6,866 nucleotides of DNA from Victivallales bacterium (lineage in GTDB: Bacteria; Verrucomicrobiota; Lentisphaeria; Victivallales; Victivallaceae), in NCBI GenBank assembly GCA_030634125.1, contig DAOWBJ010000089.1, positions 1 through 6,866 of the forward strand. The letters run 5' to 3'. The notes under the pieces were generated by a model that was not told where the DNA came from, did not search any database, and saw only the letters and a list, made by a program, of their open reading frames with translations. A program made the position numbers and the translations under genes. Within the stretch, counting starts at the first letter, position 1, and every line of letters starts with the position of its first letter. Positions 6,822-6,866 of the stretch are shown here, piece after piece.

Positions 6822-6866
6822 TGTAGCTGTGAAAATGTTTGAACGGCTGAGACAGCCGTTGCTACA
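6822..6866. repeat. Nested palindromic element after the last gene
   Basis: AACGGCTG (6842-6849) and CAGCCGTT (6853-6860) form a perfect 8-base stem with a 3-base AGA loop. A second pair, TGTAGC (6822-6827) and GCTACA (6861-6866), would extend the structure on the outside, leaving a 14-base one-sided bulge. No T-run follows before the window ends, so a standard intrinsic terminator cannot be confirmed. It could equally be one copy of a dispersed intergenic palindrome or the end of a mobile element. Its position about 100-140 bases after the last stop fits transcript termination or 3'-end protection. Confidence 0.55.

Noticed and set aside
1..6866. CRISPR array, tRNA, rRNA, insertion sequence or attachment site
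   Set aside because: No spaced direct repeats, cloverleaf-like segment, ribosomal RNA sequence or transposase/integrase coding was seen on either strand; nearly all of the window is accounted for by the six genes.

Overview
The window looks like the downstream part of a capsule/exopolysaccharide export operon from a Gram-negative (two-membrane) bacterium. Base composition is moderately AT-rich, roughly 40% G+C by eye. The two-membrane inference rests on a Wza-type outer-membrane export lipoprotein next to a Wzz/Wzc-type inner-membrane co-polymerase. The taxon cannot be fixed from the sequence. The gene content would suit a Lentisphaerota/Verrucomicrobiota-like or Desulfobacterota-like genome, but that is only an impression.

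Layout, all six genes on the + strand: (1) the C-terminal 143 residues of a polyprenyl-phosphate sugar-1-phosphate transferase, cut by the window edge (to 434); (2) a 469-residue fusion of a nucleotidyltransferase-like domain, a left-handed beta-helix stretch and a second sugar-transferase-like domain, in which the visible catalytic motifs are lost (452-1861); (3) a uridine-kinase-family P-loop kinase whose start overlaps gene 2 (1845-2471); (4) a 365-residue protein with a DNA polymerase beta-type nucleotidyltransferase signature and no name I recognise (2475-3572); (5) a 674-residue Wzz/BY-kinase-like co-polymerase whose ATPase part keeps Walker A but has degenerate Walker A' and B motifs and no C-terminal tyrosine cluster (3601-5625); (6) a 355-residue Wza-type export lipoprotein (5651-6718). 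The last 148 bases hold no convincing gene but contain a strong palindrome nested in a second inverted repeat at the window edge.

Working model: gene 1 loads the first sugar phosphate onto undecaprenyl phosphate. Genes 5 and 6 form the inner-membrane/periplasmic and outer-membrane parts of the export channel. Genes 2-4 sit between these conserved parts in a tightly packed cassette (17-base overlap, then a 3-base gap). They are the least explained part: a probable pseudoenzyme that could scaffold or regulate the initiating transferase, plus a kinase/nucleotidyltransferase pair that could make or use an activated phosphorylated group. No flippase, polymerase or ordinary glycosyltransferase is visible, so these must lie outside the window. 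Spacing is short throughout (17, overlap, 3, 28 and 25 bases) and no internal promoter or terminator is evident, so a single transcript is likely.
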